From Taeniopygia guttata (Eukaryota > Chordata > Aves > Passeriformes > Estrildidae): a DNA stretch of 64,000 nucleotides. Below, piece by piece: positions 36,924-50,900 of this stretch (its first letter is position 1; each line of letters starts with the position of its first letter). The stretch lies in contig NC_133028.1 of NCBI RefSeq assembly GCF_048771995.1, forward strand, positions 6,879,501 through 6,943,500, read 5' to 3'. The position numbers were made by a program, and so were the translations under genes. A model generated the notes under the pieces. The model ran no database searches, had not been told where the DNA came from, and saw only the letters and a program-made list of their open reading frames with translations.

Positions 36924-38946
36924 GTGGGTGCCGGGCCGCCTCCCGGTGCGGGGGGAGCGCGTTAACGCCCTCAGCGTCCCGCCCGAGCAGCGCTGAGGGG
37001 AGCCCCTTCTACCCCCGGTTCTCCCCGCCTCGGCAGCCCCGGGGCTGTGGGATGGAGGTTGGGAGCGATTCCCATCGCGTAGTTCCCGCCTGTCCTCGTT
37101 TTTCCTCCGCTTGACGTCTCGGCTGGTGCCGCTCCGCTGCTGCTGTTCCCATCCCCCTCCGCGGAGGGAGAGGGACGTGCCTGGAATATGCGGCTCTTCC
37201 CTGGTGTCTCCGAGCCCTGAGGGGACGGGGGAGGCCCCCGGGCCACGCTGGGGACACAGAAAGAGCTGGAAAGGAGCTGGGAGAGAAGTGAGGTCCTTGT
37301 GCTCGCGGGGCGGTGTGAGGGGGGAGCGGGCTGGGACGGAGCCGGGCTGGGGGAGAGGGTTTGGGGCGTGTGAGTGGAATGCACTCCCTCAGGAACGCCG
37401 AGGACTGCCTGACGTGCTCATCCCAGATGATTATCTGGATCTACGTGGCGTTGTTAGGAGACGTGTTAAAGGGGAGAGAGTGGAGGTGGCAGTGTAATAT
37501 GGTTCCCTGGCTGCTTGGTCCCCCGAAGATGGAGATGAGCTTAAAATATAAAAAGGTTCAGACGTACTGGAGGGCTGTGGAGGCGAGTAAGCCAAAATAC
37601 AGTTTGGTAAAAGCTGTTCCTTGACATACTGGGTCTGCCTGCAGGATGAAGGTCTTCCAGGGCTGCATAGGTGGTCTTGGGCTTTAACCAGGTGTTGTGA
37701 GGCAGGTGAAGGACTCAGCGGTGACCTTAACGCTCAGTGCCTCCGAGAACTGTTGAACTGCAAGGATGATGCTCATAGCAATCAACGGGAACCTTTGTTT
37801 GAAGTCTCGAGTGTTATATACAGGAGGTTTACCACATAAATAGCAGCAGCTGTGGAAAGGACATGGGAGAAGGATCTCTATTGCAGAATGCTTCTTTAGA
37901 CATCTCTCGTGTCGGCGTATCCACATTTTGCCATCTGTAGATGTTTATGCAAAGTCAACTTTGTTGTGTTGTGATCATGCTGTCCTTCACAAGCTGAGCA
38001 TTGTGTGCTCTTTACAGTGTTGGTTCTGCAGGTTCTCTGGCCGTGTTCTTGTGCATGTCCTCCTCCACCAGCTCCATTCTGCTCGGGTCCGAGAAGGAGA
38101 AGGACAAAGTGTTGATTCTCCTTTTACGTGTGAAGGCTCCATTCTTTCGCCCAGAAGTACTTTGAACCTGACAGCATCAGGCTTAAATTTTGAAATAGTT
38201 GTAAAGAGCTCTCCAGCACTTTCCATAGCCAGAACAATGTGAAGGCATTTAATGCTAAGAACATTGTTTTAAGACTGCATTTTAGGTGTATTCTAGTTGT
38301 TACCACAGATTTGATTGCTACATTCCTGAAAAATTACTGGCAGTGAGGATCAGTGAGTTTTTTGTTGTGGTGCTTATGACTTAAGATGAATTGTCAAGGT
38401 GCCAGCTATTTAAAAGGTAGAGAATATTTTGGATGAATTCTTTTATTTTCACAGGCATTCTTTTCCCCTAAAATATCTCAACAAAAATATACATAACAGA
38501 ATGGAATGTTGTTTGTAAAGTTAGCAAGCTAAATAGTAAGAGGGTGAGACACCCTTGCACTGAAACTCTCAATTTCTAAGCAAAGGTGATGTTTATTGAC
38601 TCTTCCCAGCAGCCATTCAACTTCTGGGTTGTTCCTGTAATCTTTGGTAACATTTTTCATTGTTTAAAAAAACCTGTCAGAACAGTGTCTGCTCAAATCT
38701 TTTGAATGTGTCCTCTGAAATGTTCTTAGCTGTGAGTCATATATCAAAACATTTTACTGGTGAAGGTGGAAAAGCAGCACAGAGAAATGAACACTAAGGC
38801 TAAAGTCTACTACAGTAAGTTGATGTAAAATCTCATTTTGATCTTTAGGAGTCAGGTGCCTACAAGTTTCTGTGAAACTGAGAATCTGAATTTTTATTTC
38901 CAGTTTATTCAAATGCTGTGTAAAATGAATGTGTATAACTGTTTTG

Positions 38947-38985
<39 letters not shown>

Positions 38986-41900
38986 TCACCAACACAGTAG
39001 CTCAGATGTAGCTCTTGGAGCTCTGGTGATTTTCCCTTATGTGAGTAAAATATAAAAGATTGCAGACTTGTATTTATATCCTTCCTGTTTCTTCCCTCTA
39101 GCTTCCTCATGCCAGCATCACTAGATAATAGTTGTGTAATAGTTCTACATTTACAGTGTGTTCCACAGAGCGCTTTTCATGTGAAAGGGTGCTTTAAACT
39201 GCAGAGGGAAATCCCTGCTCCAGAGCTAAATTGTGGTTGCTACTGGAGTGGAAATACTTGAGCCCTTCTTCAGCAGTTTGGCTCAGGGGAAGTAAATACA
39301 GTTCTTCAGCTGAATCCAGAGAAGCTCTTTAAGTGTACAAAATAATTCTTGAATATTCCCCCCTACACCCTCCAGTCCCTTCTCAAGGACAAGAAGGTTG
39401 TCAGCTATTCTTCTTGCAAACTGCTGTGGAATTTTTTTTTCTTTAATCCTACTGATGGGGAATTCTGCTAGTCTCAGATGAGAGCATGTAAGATGAAAGC
39501 TGGCAATTTGAAAATGAATGAATGCAAACATTGTTATCAGAGTTCTTTGCTGAAAATAATAAACAAGTGATGACAGGAAGCTGGATAATTCATCCATATC
39601 TTTAAAGTATGAATAATTGTTAAAGTGATAGCAAGCCGTATAGGCTAAGATCCCAAAAGTGGAAGATGTGAGACCCAAAAGCAGGAATGATCACTTTTGA
39701 AAATATTCTGGGCTGTTAGTTGGCAAGCAGTTTTGGGTTAGCTGATGTGCTACTGCTTTAAAAAAAAGTTGCAACAGGAGAGTTGTAGAAGCACAGGATA
39801 TGTCAGTGCCTTCTCTGAGCAAGTGTTTGGTTTCTTTTGTTGGCATCTCTGTCAGGGAAAATACAACAGATCTAATAAGATTCTAATTTCTCATGGAAAT
39901 GCAATTTTTGGACTGTTCCAGGGAAACATGTAAGAGACCAGGTTTATATGAGGTGCATGTTGTATCTGTCCTGCATCTACAGAATAGCTGAGGTTAGAAA
40001 GGACCTCTGTAGACAATTTAGTCCAGTAGCCTGCCCTCCAAGCAGGATCAGCTGGAGCAGGTTGCTCAGCACCATGGCCAGACTCTTCTCAATTATCTTT
40101 CAAGATGGGCACTCCAGCCTCTCTTGGCAAAGCTATTCCCCTGTTTGTCTGCTGTGTGGTACTAAAAGAATGTAACCTTTTGTTGACAGGAAATTTTTTG
40201 TATTTCAGTTTGTGCCCATTGCCTGTTGTACTTTTATGGTCCACTGCTGAGGGGAGTCTGGCTCCATGTTCTTTGTTGTCCCTTTTGGGTATTCACACAC
40301 CTTGACAAGGCTTCCCCTGGGCCTCTTCTGGGTTTAACAATCCCAGCCCTCTCAGCCCTTCTTCCCATGTCAGATTCTCCAGTCTGGTAGGGATCTCCCT
40401 TTACTCATTCCCATGTGCCCATGTTTCTGTTGGACGGGGGAGCCAAAACTAGACACGGCGTTTTGGGTGGGTCTGAGTTCTAGTTAGAATAGAGGGGAAG
40501 GATCACCTTCCTTGACCTCCTGGCAGTGTTTTTCCTAACACAGCCTGTTGGTAGCCTTTGCTGCAGGAGCACATTGCTGTCATGGGCAATTTGTCCAGCA
40601 GGACCCCAGGCTCTGTTCTGCCAAGCTGCTTCCCAGGCTGTTGTCTCCAACTTGTCCTGCTACAAAGGGTTGTTTTTAATCAAGTGTAAGGCTTTACGTA
40701 TCCCATTATTGAATTTTTGAGGTTCTTGTTTGCCCATTTCTTCAGCCCAGTGAGATCCGTGGAATGGCACCACAAGCACCTGGCATAGTAACAGCTCCTC
40801 CTGGTTTCCTGTCCTCTGCAGACTGGGGAGGTGCACTCTGATCCATCATCCAGCTCACTAATGGAGATGTCAAACATCTGAACAAGCAACTTTTTACCCA
40901 GTGAGGCAGAAGAAGTGCACAATTAATTTTTTTTTGCATAACTGGTTGCAGTACTTTTGTTTTTTCCCCATGTTTATAAGCTTTACTCTAAGTTGGTTTT
41001 GAACCTAATTTTAAGAGTCAAGAGTACTTTTGTCAAAACTTTGAACACGTAGCAGCAAAAGCTGTTCAGTGAAAGTGGTTCAAGCAGAACTTCAGACAGA
41101 AGTAACAACTTGTAACTTTTAGTTCACTGTCTGTACATCAATGCAAGAAAACACAAATATGTATCATGATAGAACCATAGAATGGTTTGAGTTGGAAGGG
41201 ACATTAAAGATCATCTTGTTCCAGCCCTCCTGCCAGGATCAGGGACACCTTCCACTAGACCAAGTTGTTCAAAGGCTTATCCAGCCCGGCCTTGAACACT
41301 TCCAGGGAGGAGGCGTCTACAGTTTTCTGGGCAGCCTGTGCCAGTGTTTTACCATCCTCACAATGAAAAAATTTCTTCTTCATGTCTAATCTAAACCTGC
41401 CCTCTTTTAGTTGGAAGCCATTCCCCCTTGTTCTGTCACTGCCTGCTGTTGTAAAAAGCCCCATTCCAGCTCTCTTGTAGGCCCCTTTTTAGATTATCTA
41501 AGTGCTTTTTAGACAGAAGGTTGGCAAAATAAGCTAACCCTGAACATTGGTGACAGCTCTGCACTAACTCATCACAAACACTTATCTCACACTAAATCCA
41601 TCTTCAACCTGGGTGCTCTGACTCACCAAGTGTGTTCAATGTCCATGCCGAGCGTTCCTGTGCTGCTGAATAATGTACTTCCTGTTTTGACACATGGTGT
41701 GTGTGTCAGCAAACAAGTGTGAAATCTTTCCTACTGCTCTTATTTTCGTGCACTGCACTCTGTTCTAAAAAACACTCTTAAGAAAAAGCTAGCACTGGGA
41801 CTTTGTAAGATGTTTGACGTTGTATAGTAGCTGAAGAAATTGGCTCTAGATGGTCTCTTTTCCACACCTGCCCACTCATTATAAAACATATTTTAAAGTG

Positions 41901-44900
41901 ATTATTGAAGGAAGAAAACACAGTAAAAGGCAGTAATAGTGTAGTGATGACCTAGAGCTGTTGGTTGGTTATTAGTACCCCATTGTGCCCATGGGAGAAT
42001 ACTTGAAGAAAGGTATTCTCAAACATCTTACAGAAAATTTCCTGTTGGTGTCTTCAAAGTGATCACTTACCTAATGTTGCAATTCCTAGTTGCACCATAC
42101 TTGATCTGTAGTGTTTTCACAGGACAGTGGCCTGTGATGTTGTGAGTTTGGTTTGTGCGTGTTTTCTGGTGTAGGAATATGGTAGCTAGCACATTGGGAT
42201 CTTTATATGTTGACATAAGACAAGATTTGATTCTTAGCATAGTGAGTGTTTTTCAGGAGCTGGGAAATAAGTAAAGATGAGCTCCAAACATTTCCTAGAT
42301 ACTGTAATAGGAGGAAAATGCTTTGCTTGGTGTGCTCCCTATGCATCTTCCCATTGTCTTTCAAATCAGTAGTTCCTGGATAATCAGCATAAGAGAGTGC
42401 CTTTCAGGCTCACAGGTTTAGGGAAGTACTGTTCTGGCAGATGGGTATTTGCTGTAAGGGCACACTGACAGGATCCATCAGTCTATGTTAGTCAAAAAGC
42501 TGCCTGAATTGTACACTTGGCCTCACACTTAAAGCCTGAAGATATACTATGTGGGAAGTATTTGCTAACCCAGAATATGAAATATGCCAAAGTAATTGAT
42601 TACTTAAAATATGTGATATTTGATTTAAATAAAGCAGTTTTCTAAGATACTTTTATTTTGATAGCCAGTAATTTAACTACTTCACTTCTTTTGATTTACC
42701 TCAGCATTTTTTTTAAGAGTTCTGTGGATTAACTGGACTTGTCAACTAGTGAAAATTAAAATAAAATGGATTGAGTAGAACTTTGGTCATTCATATACTC
42801 TGATACGGGTCTGCTAATTTGCATCAATAATGCTTAATTGTCTTACAAGAAATGCTGTCACTTTGGCTGGAATAGGTTGTTTTGGAAGCAGTTTGATTGG
42901 AAATGGGATCTCTAGCCAGTATCATGGTGTTGGGACTGTGCAAAAGCACTGAAGGACAACGACCTCTTTCATTAAAAGAGGTAAAGAGGTGGTGCTGTGA
43001 TTAAAATGAGCAAATATTTGGAAAAGAATAAGGATCAAAACAAATGGAAAGACTTGCTCAGGACACAGACCTGCTGAATGACCTTAGCTTTGCAACTCAG
43101 CTTTGGCCAGAGAGCAATGCTTAGGTTCTTGTTAGTACTCCAGTATTACTACTAAAAGAAGAAAAGTAAAGGCATTTCTTTTGAGCTGTAAATCCGGGGT
43201 GGCAGCTATAAACAAGTGCCTTGAAAAGGACTGGCCTCTGATGTCCTCAGGGTATTTCTAGACAGGCCTCTAAAATGGCTGTCAACTTCCTTATATAGGG
43301 ATGTAAGACAATTTTCTGTAACTGCAAAATCGCCTTGTAAAGCACTTAATTTTCTTGCAGGAAGCCTTGTTCAAAAGTTCCTAATGTATTCAGAAATAAG
43401 TTACTTGCAGTTTGTGTAACAGGATAATATTTTGAAGGGGTGTGATTGCTTCTGTTGACTAAGTATGTGTGTAGCAGATGGATAGCCCAAGAATTTTTGC
43501 TGCTCATTCTCTCCTGTATTGAAGCAGCAGCTTTGAATAATATAATGATGGTTTCCTTTGAGACACAGCTGCTCTGGAATACACAGTACTGTCTTCCTGA
43601 GTTGTAGAACTGACTTGCTTGTAACTAAGGCAAGCTACTAGGCTTTACCCTTCCAAAACATTGAAACTGATTTTACAAAGGACTGGTTTTTAATAATCCA
43701 AATTACCTCCAACTGCTTTTAGGCTTATGAAATGACTTTGTTTGGCTCTATATCTCTTCAAGATTTTATTTTAATGCTTTTACCTAATTAACCTACATCT
43801 AGACATTATTTTAAGCCATCCATTCCTCAAATATACTACTACTCTTTAAACTATTTTCCTTTTCTGATTTTGCCTAGAGCAAAGAAAACTATTCCTATTT
43901 TAAGGAATTGATAAGAGCTACTCATCAGAAGAGTTCACTGAAGAGGTGCTGATATCATTTATGTTTTGGATAAGTCCAGTGACAAATAATGATGCTGACT
44001 CTGGTCTGAAGCAATCCAAGAATCATTGAGGAAAAAATGAACTATATAAAAATACAGAATTTCAGTAATTCTGCATGGAAGTTCTTAATTGTTACTTCTT
44101 TGAAGGAAAACTTTCAGTAGTTTATTGTACCCTGCCTCATTTTTCTATGGCTTCATATATGATAGATGTCCTCTACTTTTCTATTTTGTTGAAGCAGTGA
44201 GCATGGTGTTCTAATTTAGTCTCAAGAAAACAGCTGAATGCTTGAAAGTGTTTTTTGTGGGGTTTAGTTTTTCTCCTGACACTGTTTATTAAAACTCTTC
44301 AGGAAAATGCTTAATTTTTCTTACATGTTCTTGTATTTCCTTGTCCTTCTTGCCTAAAGTGGTGCTAAGTTGTCTTTGCTTCTAGTTTTTTGGAAGGCAA
44401 TTTCATCACTGCACCTCTCTTGTTTTTCCTAGCTGTTTGGCCAGGCTTAATTTCATGTAGCGGCATTTGGAAAAAGCTTATTTATATCTCAAAGTCTTCA
44501 ACTGAATTGTCTTGGAGACCTGTAGATTCATACAAATCTCTGGTGTTTTCAGGTGTTATAAGCTAACACACTTGAGGAGAGGAAGCACACCATTTTTCTG
44601 ACCCTTGAAAGGAAAGCATAGTTCTGTAATGGTTCCCCCCACCTAATCGGGTAGGACTCTTTTTATTTCATATTTCTTAAAACTTTTTTTTTCTTCCTCC
44701 TAGTTTTGTGACTTTATGTATTTGATAAGATTTTTTAAAATTAATTTCTAATTCCCTCCTTCTCATGACAGAGTTAATTTGAAAAGATATACAATGTAGG
44801 TTTTTGTTTTTTAAAAGAAAAACATTTTATGTGTGAAAGAATTACTTATAGCCAAGATACTTTAACACTGAGGTACTTTACAGAATTGCAAACCTATGTA

Positions 44901-47900
44901 AAAGATGCTTGTTTCTGTTGTCTATACTGTTTTCTATGAAAATGAGTTTTTAGAAACTTTGAAAATTCCTGTTAACAGGAGTCTGGAGAATAGTTAATGA
45001 TCTTACTTATATAACCAAATACTTCTTCCTTCAATTTCTTCCTTCAACTGACTTTTTTGAAGTCTCACTTTTACTCTATAATCATCAACACCAAATGATA
45101 GCTATACAAACTGATTTTTACTTTTTTCTGCTGCATCTGAACTAGTTTCATCCATGCAGTTACTGTGGACTAGAAACATTTTGAATAATCTTGTGATCTG
45201 TGTATGTGTGATTGTGTTTTGGTTTCCATTTTTATTTGGAGTTCCTTAGGGCTGAATTTATATAAGTAAAGAAGGAATTTGGCCAGTGTTGTAGTGTGTG
45301 ACCAGATCAGTGTGAGAACTGGTGTGCTGAAAGTCTAATGTAAGGCTAAAGATTTGGAGGAGAATAAAGGCTTACATTTTTTTCAAAACCTCAATCATGA
45401 AAGAAATGTGTAATTCAGTCTTTTGGTGTGTACCAGTTAGAAAAACTTGTGGGCATCATCAAGGTGGTACTTGGAATTTTGCAGTGGCCATTAGACTTTG
45501 GCCTAACATCCTCCACCTCCAAAGAAGTAGAAATGCAGCACACAACACTTGTTATAAAAAGCATTTTTGCTGTGGGAGAAATCCCTTTCTCCTGTGTTGA
45601 GTCCTCCTCTGACAATGCTGAAGTAGTCTGGGGATATTGTTGGATAGCTGTGGAAGAAAGACAATGTAGAAGACTGTTTCTGTGCTTCTACTTTAAGTAA
45701 AACTTCAGTGAGATTTTTAATATATGTAATTGATTTTTCCCTTCCAGCCAATGGCTTATTGATGCAGAAATAATATCCTGACTAATCCAATATGGAATAA
45801 TGTACATCAGTTAATATGACTTTTAAAAAGAGCATTCCATGTAAAGGTATTGGAGTTGTTTTTAAAAAACTGAAGTAGGCGGTGAGGTGGACTTGGTTGA
45901 TAGTTTATTCATATTACTGGATGTTTTTTGGAGATAAGCCTTACCAGGAACTCTTGCAAGAAAGACTGAAGTCCTTATGCAGATAAGGAACTGGTCAAGA
46001 TAAAAAACAAACATCAAGATTTAGTAGCCAGCTTCTCTAATAGAGGAAGACTGGTGTTAGGATTCTGCTGGCATCCTGGTGATATTCAGCTGTTTGAACA
46101 GCCTGGAAGAATGAGTAAGTGCTGAGATGAAGCAGTTTCCTTGATGCTACTAAGATAATTGAGGTATTACAGATGCAGCCCAATTGTGAACCATTAGAGA
46201 AAAAATAGTGAGAGACTGAATGGGTGTTAAAATATATTAAATTCAGTATAGGTAAGTGCAGTGTGATACAGTTTTTAGGTATGGTGGAAAGAAAATTAAT
46301 CTTAGTCTTATATATATAATAACCGAGTTGGAAATGATCATCATTGGTCAGTGGGATTTCAGGGCTAATAGTGAATGTTTTGTGTGAGTGGCCAGGTTAA
46401 TGTTAACAAACAGGACAGAAATGTTGGGAAAGGAAAGAATGGAGAACTCAATACATAGCAGTTAAAATCCATGGTTTGTTCTTCTCTCAAGTAGTATGAC
46501 TTACTCTCATTTCCTCCCTTCTTTCATCCTGAGAAAGGGTGTTAGAGAACTGGAAAATGTCTACAGAAGGGTGAGCATGATTAGAGAGATGGAATGTCTG
46601 TCTTCAAGGAATGGTTCAGAAAGAGTCTCTCCAATCTCAAGATATGTGAGAAGTATGTAGGAGAAAGAGAGGGTTCCCTTTTGTGCTTCCAAAACAAGAA
46701 CAAAAGGGTTTCAAATTAGTTGAAAAGTCAAAACCAAAGAGTATTTCTTCACATAGTTGTGAGCCTGTGAAATGTCTCACAACAGGATGTTGCAGTGCTA
46801 AAACTCAGGTCAACAACAACCAGAGTTCATGGATGAGAAACACTCTGTGGTGTTTCTACTATTAAATTCCCATCTTTGGCTCAAGAAGCCCACTTAGATT
46901 GTTTGGGATTAGTAACTTTGTTCTTGCCTTTTTTCAAGTACCATCCTCTTTCTGGATATTATCAAAGAAAAGATAGTGACAGAGAGGGGATTTTTTGTCT
47001 TATCTGGTATGGTCATTCAGATATGGAAATGTGATGTCTAAGTTAGCAAAGATGAATTCATTAAATTAAGGTAGAAAAGTACTTCTGCAGACAGTGTTAA
47101 ATTCAGGCTTCTGCTTGAACCTTGGCTAACTTCAAAGCTAATCTGAGTTGCTCAGAGTCCTGCCAAGTTCTGAAAGTTTTTGAGGGTGGCAATTCCGTCA
47201 GCTTTCTGGGCTGCTGTTCCAGTGCTTACCAAGACTTCTGAGTGAAATATATTTTTTTACGTCCAGCTGGGATTTTCTTTAGTGACAGTTGTCAACTCTG
47301 CCTCTTTCCCTTTTGCTCTGTAACTCCGGAAGGTCTGGCTGGCTCTTATCTGTGACCTTCACCTTTTGGTGGTAGAAAGCTTCTATCAGATTGTGCCGCT
47401 TCCAGCTCCCCATAGCCTTCCCTTCTGCAGCGGAAACAAGAAACAAGCCTGCCCCTCTCAGCTTCTCTTGGATTTTTTTTCTTTTTTAATCCTCCAGCCA
47501 GCTCACTGTCATGGTGGCAGCCTCCTGGACTCTCTCCAGGTTGTCAGCATCTCTTTTTTAGTGGGGGGCAGGGGGGGTGGGGGGAAGAGTGACCTGAAAA
47601 CCAGACTCAGTATTCCAGATGAGTCTGCGTGAGTGCTGAGCATAAACAATCACTCTTCAACCCACTGCCTTTAGTCTTGCAGCCTGGGATGGGGTTACCC
47701 TTCATTGCCATGAGAGCCTGTTGCTGATTCATATCCCACCTGCTGTCCATCAGGACCTCTATGTCTTTTCTTGCAGTGGTGGATTTGTGCCAGGTATTGG
47801 GCCCTGGTGTTTGCCTTGATTATGTTTCATAAAGTTCTTGGTGTATTTCTCCAGTTTGTCATTTTTTCTGATTGGCAGCTCTGACACCCATTTATCAAGC

Positions 47901-50900
47901 ACTCCACCGGTTTGTCCTCTGTGAGCTTTCTGTAGGGCAGATGGTTGAAGATGATGTGTGTTGGAGCTGATAACATTCCTGGGGAGACAAGCAGTACTTG
48001 CAATTGGTCACCAGGAAGCTTTGGAACCACTGACCATTATTCTTAGAGCCTGACTAGTCAGTCCCTAACCCATCTTGTGTTCAGCCATTGAGTCCAGTCT
48101 CCCCCGTTTGGCCACAAGTGAGACAATGTCAAAAACCTCACTACTATTGGCAGAAAAGGCTGCCAGTGTGCTCCTGCCATTCAGAGAGTCAGTTCATCAC
48201 TGAAGGCAAGCAGTGTTGTCAAGCTTGATTTGCATATGACAAATCTGGGCTGGTTGTTCCTAGTCACCTTTATAAGATTGGAAATGGTTGGGTTTTTTTG
48301 GTGTTTTTTTTCCTGTAACTTTCACAAGAACTGAGATGAGGCAGACCAGCTTGTAGATTTTGTGATTTTCCAGGTTCTCTTTTTGGAGTAGAGGCACAAA
48401 ACTTGCTCTTTTCAGTCACGGACATCTTTTCTTGTTCATTGTGACATTCCAGCAACTTTAGCAGGTTTGCAGTGTCATCCAAGAGCTCTCTCCTTTCCTC
48501 CCTTCTGCTCCTGTGTACCTTCAGCTTGCTTTGGACTCCTTACATGAGTGAATGTTTCCCCAGACTCCCCAGACCTGGTTGCTCATCATGAAGGCTTAGG
48601 AGAAGGCCTTACCAGTAAAGACAGAGAAGGCATTCAGAAGTGAGACCTTGTTGTCCTTTGTATCTGGGTCACAAACTCAATTCTGTAGGTGCTTTTCATC
48701 TTCCTTAAGCTGCTGGTGTCTGTAAGGCACTGGTAATTGCAATTACTGGTTTGAAGTCTAGTGAATTAAGTGGATGTATATGTTGTCTGTGATGGTAATG
48801 AGAGCTGCATTTCTAGCTCTAACTCAGAAGGGTTTTGTGGCTGGACAACTACAACAGCTCTGCAAAGACCTCTCCACAGTTCATGTTTGTTTTGTTATGT
48901 TGTGCTCTATCCCTTCAGCAGTGTCTGTATTCTTTGTTTGCAAACCCCAGGTGCTCAGTGAGTGACTGTGTCTGTTGTAGAAGCTGCAAGTGTGCAAAGC
49001 TAAGACTTTGCCATATTCTCGAAATGCCATTAAGCTGCTTAATAGAATTCAAGGTGCTACAATGAGCATAAGTCCAGTCTGGGTGTCTGACTTCCAACAA
49101 CATTAATGCCATTGAGAGAGCAAGGCTTTTTAAGCTTTGATCACTATAATTAATAAACTTCTATGAGGGGAAAATGGTCTGCATTCTCCTCTCCCTTTTG
49201 ATATTGTTAAAGGCTATAGACGGCTGGCTCTTATCACTTGTTTTCTAAGGTGTTTTTATGTGAATCTGTAGAGATAAGCAAGAGCTGAGGTGGGAGCGTG
49301 TTCAGCAGCTGTTTCTATATATTTGATTTATGGAAGGAGTACAAAGTGTGCACACACAGATACATTCAGAAAACCTTAAGAAGAGAAGAAAAATTAATCT
49401 CAGTAAAATCTTGATAATGCGTGTAAAAGCAATATGCGTTGTAGGACACTGTGTAAAGGATTAGCTTCAATGATTTAGAGTCATTGAAGGGTTCACTTGA
49501 AGGGAACTTGGACATAATTTAATTCCAGCCTCTTTGCCATGTCCATTAGACCAGGTTGCTGAAAGCCCCATCCAGCCTGGCCTTGAACATTTCCAGGGAT
49601 GGGTCATATCCATAGCTTTTCTGGATAAGCTGTGTCAGGCCCTTACCACCCTCACAGTAGAGAATTTCTTCCCTATATATAATCTAACCCTGTCTCTGCC
49701 ATTTTGAAGCCATTCCTCCTTGTCCTGTCACTCCATGTCCTGGTGAAAAGTTCCTCTCCAGCTCTCTTCTCCAGGCAAGACACCCCCAGCTGTCTCAGCC
49801 TGTCCCCACAGCAGAGGGGCTCCAACCCTCTGATCACCTTTGTGGCCTCCTCTGGACTCACTCCAGCAGGCTCAGATCCCTCTTGTATTTGGGTGCAGCA
49901 TTGCAGGTGGGGCTTCAGAAGAGCAGAGTAGAGGGGCGAGATTGCCTCGCTTGACCAGCTGCTCACACTTGTTTAGATGCACCCCTGTATGCAGTTGGCT
50001 TAATGTTATTTAAGATATTTATAAAGATATTTCTTTAAATATTTATGTGGAGACTGATAATTAACACTTGAGAAGTGAATACAGTTTGCAAAACATCAGG
50101 TTACAACATATGCAAGCATTTAATACTGGCTGTTTTTTTTCTATTTTTAATGTGTTTTGAAAAAACTCAAGAAAATGGAATTACTTAGTAAGTGAATGGC
50201 TTATTGAAAAATTTATTTTTATGAAAATACATTTAAATTCACTCTACTTAAGGGTATTCAAGTTACATTTTATATGGCTTATGAAAAGAAAGATTGCCTA
50301 CAGTTGCCCAGTTTTGAATAGTATTAGCCACTTCATTATTTGAGAACTCTGCCTTGCTTTGGTACCTTATTTGCATTCATGGGGAGGAAGAGGACTGTGT
50401 TTGGGCTGAAGGCCAGGTAGTAAACTTCACAGTTGAGTTCCCAAGTGTGCACTTAAAAACTCCCCTGACATCCCTAGCTCTGCAGTTTCCTACTCCTTCC
50501 TCTCAACTGGGCGATCAACGTGTAACTCTCCTGGCAGTCCTTCCTCCTCTTCCACCAGTTCAAGCTTGTACACCCTGAACAGTCCTCTTCTAAGTCATGT
50601 CTCCAAGCTAGAGGTTGTTGGAGCATGTTCTGGGACAGCACACCACTTTTTTGGCTTTCTGAAAGCAGAGTGAAGTAACTCCTGAAATGAAGAAAATATT
50701 TGGATCAGGTTAATCAGTTGTCTCTTGCTTTTTTGTTAGTGTTTAGCACCTGGAAACAGTCACGCTACAGTTGCAGAAACCTCCAGCCAAGCAGACTTCA
50801 TATCACAGCAAAATTTTGATCTTGGAAAAACTGGAATTTTACCTCTTGTGTAGGTTGTTCTAACTTTACTCAAATTCCTTTTCACTAGGTTTAAGTTTGA

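Larger units (their letters stand above)
35640..37460. promoter_or_regulatory. MAEA: CpG island covering the MAEA promoter, exon 1 and start of intron 1
   Basis: The sequence changes abruptly from AT-rich to very GC- and CpG-rich across this interval, then returns to background. It surrounds MAEA exon 1 and has no TATA box near the start codon. Repeated GC boxes (CCCCGCCC or similar) occur near 36127, 36284, 36361 and 36510, with inverted CCAAT boxes between them. This is the layout of a broadly expressed housekeeping promoter, consistent with the general role of the CTLH ligase. The long open frames here on both strands reflect lack of stop codons in GC-rich DNA and are not genes. Confidence 0.9.

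Noticed and set aside
36971..37497. Frames of 82-137 codons in the first 0.5 kb of intron 1
   Set aside because: They are still within the CpG island and intronic by the clear GTGGGT donor at 36924. They have low-complexity Ser/Pro/Arg composition.
38949..38983. T35 as the tail of a processed pseudogene or SINE on the - strand
   Set aside because: No gene-like or SINE-like body or target duplication could be recognised beside it. It is listed only as a simple repeat.
49673..49966. 97-codon - strand frame with plausible-looking protein
   Set aside because: It is the relic 3' end of the CR1 reverse-transcriptase reading frame and flanking 3' sequence, truncated and non-functional.
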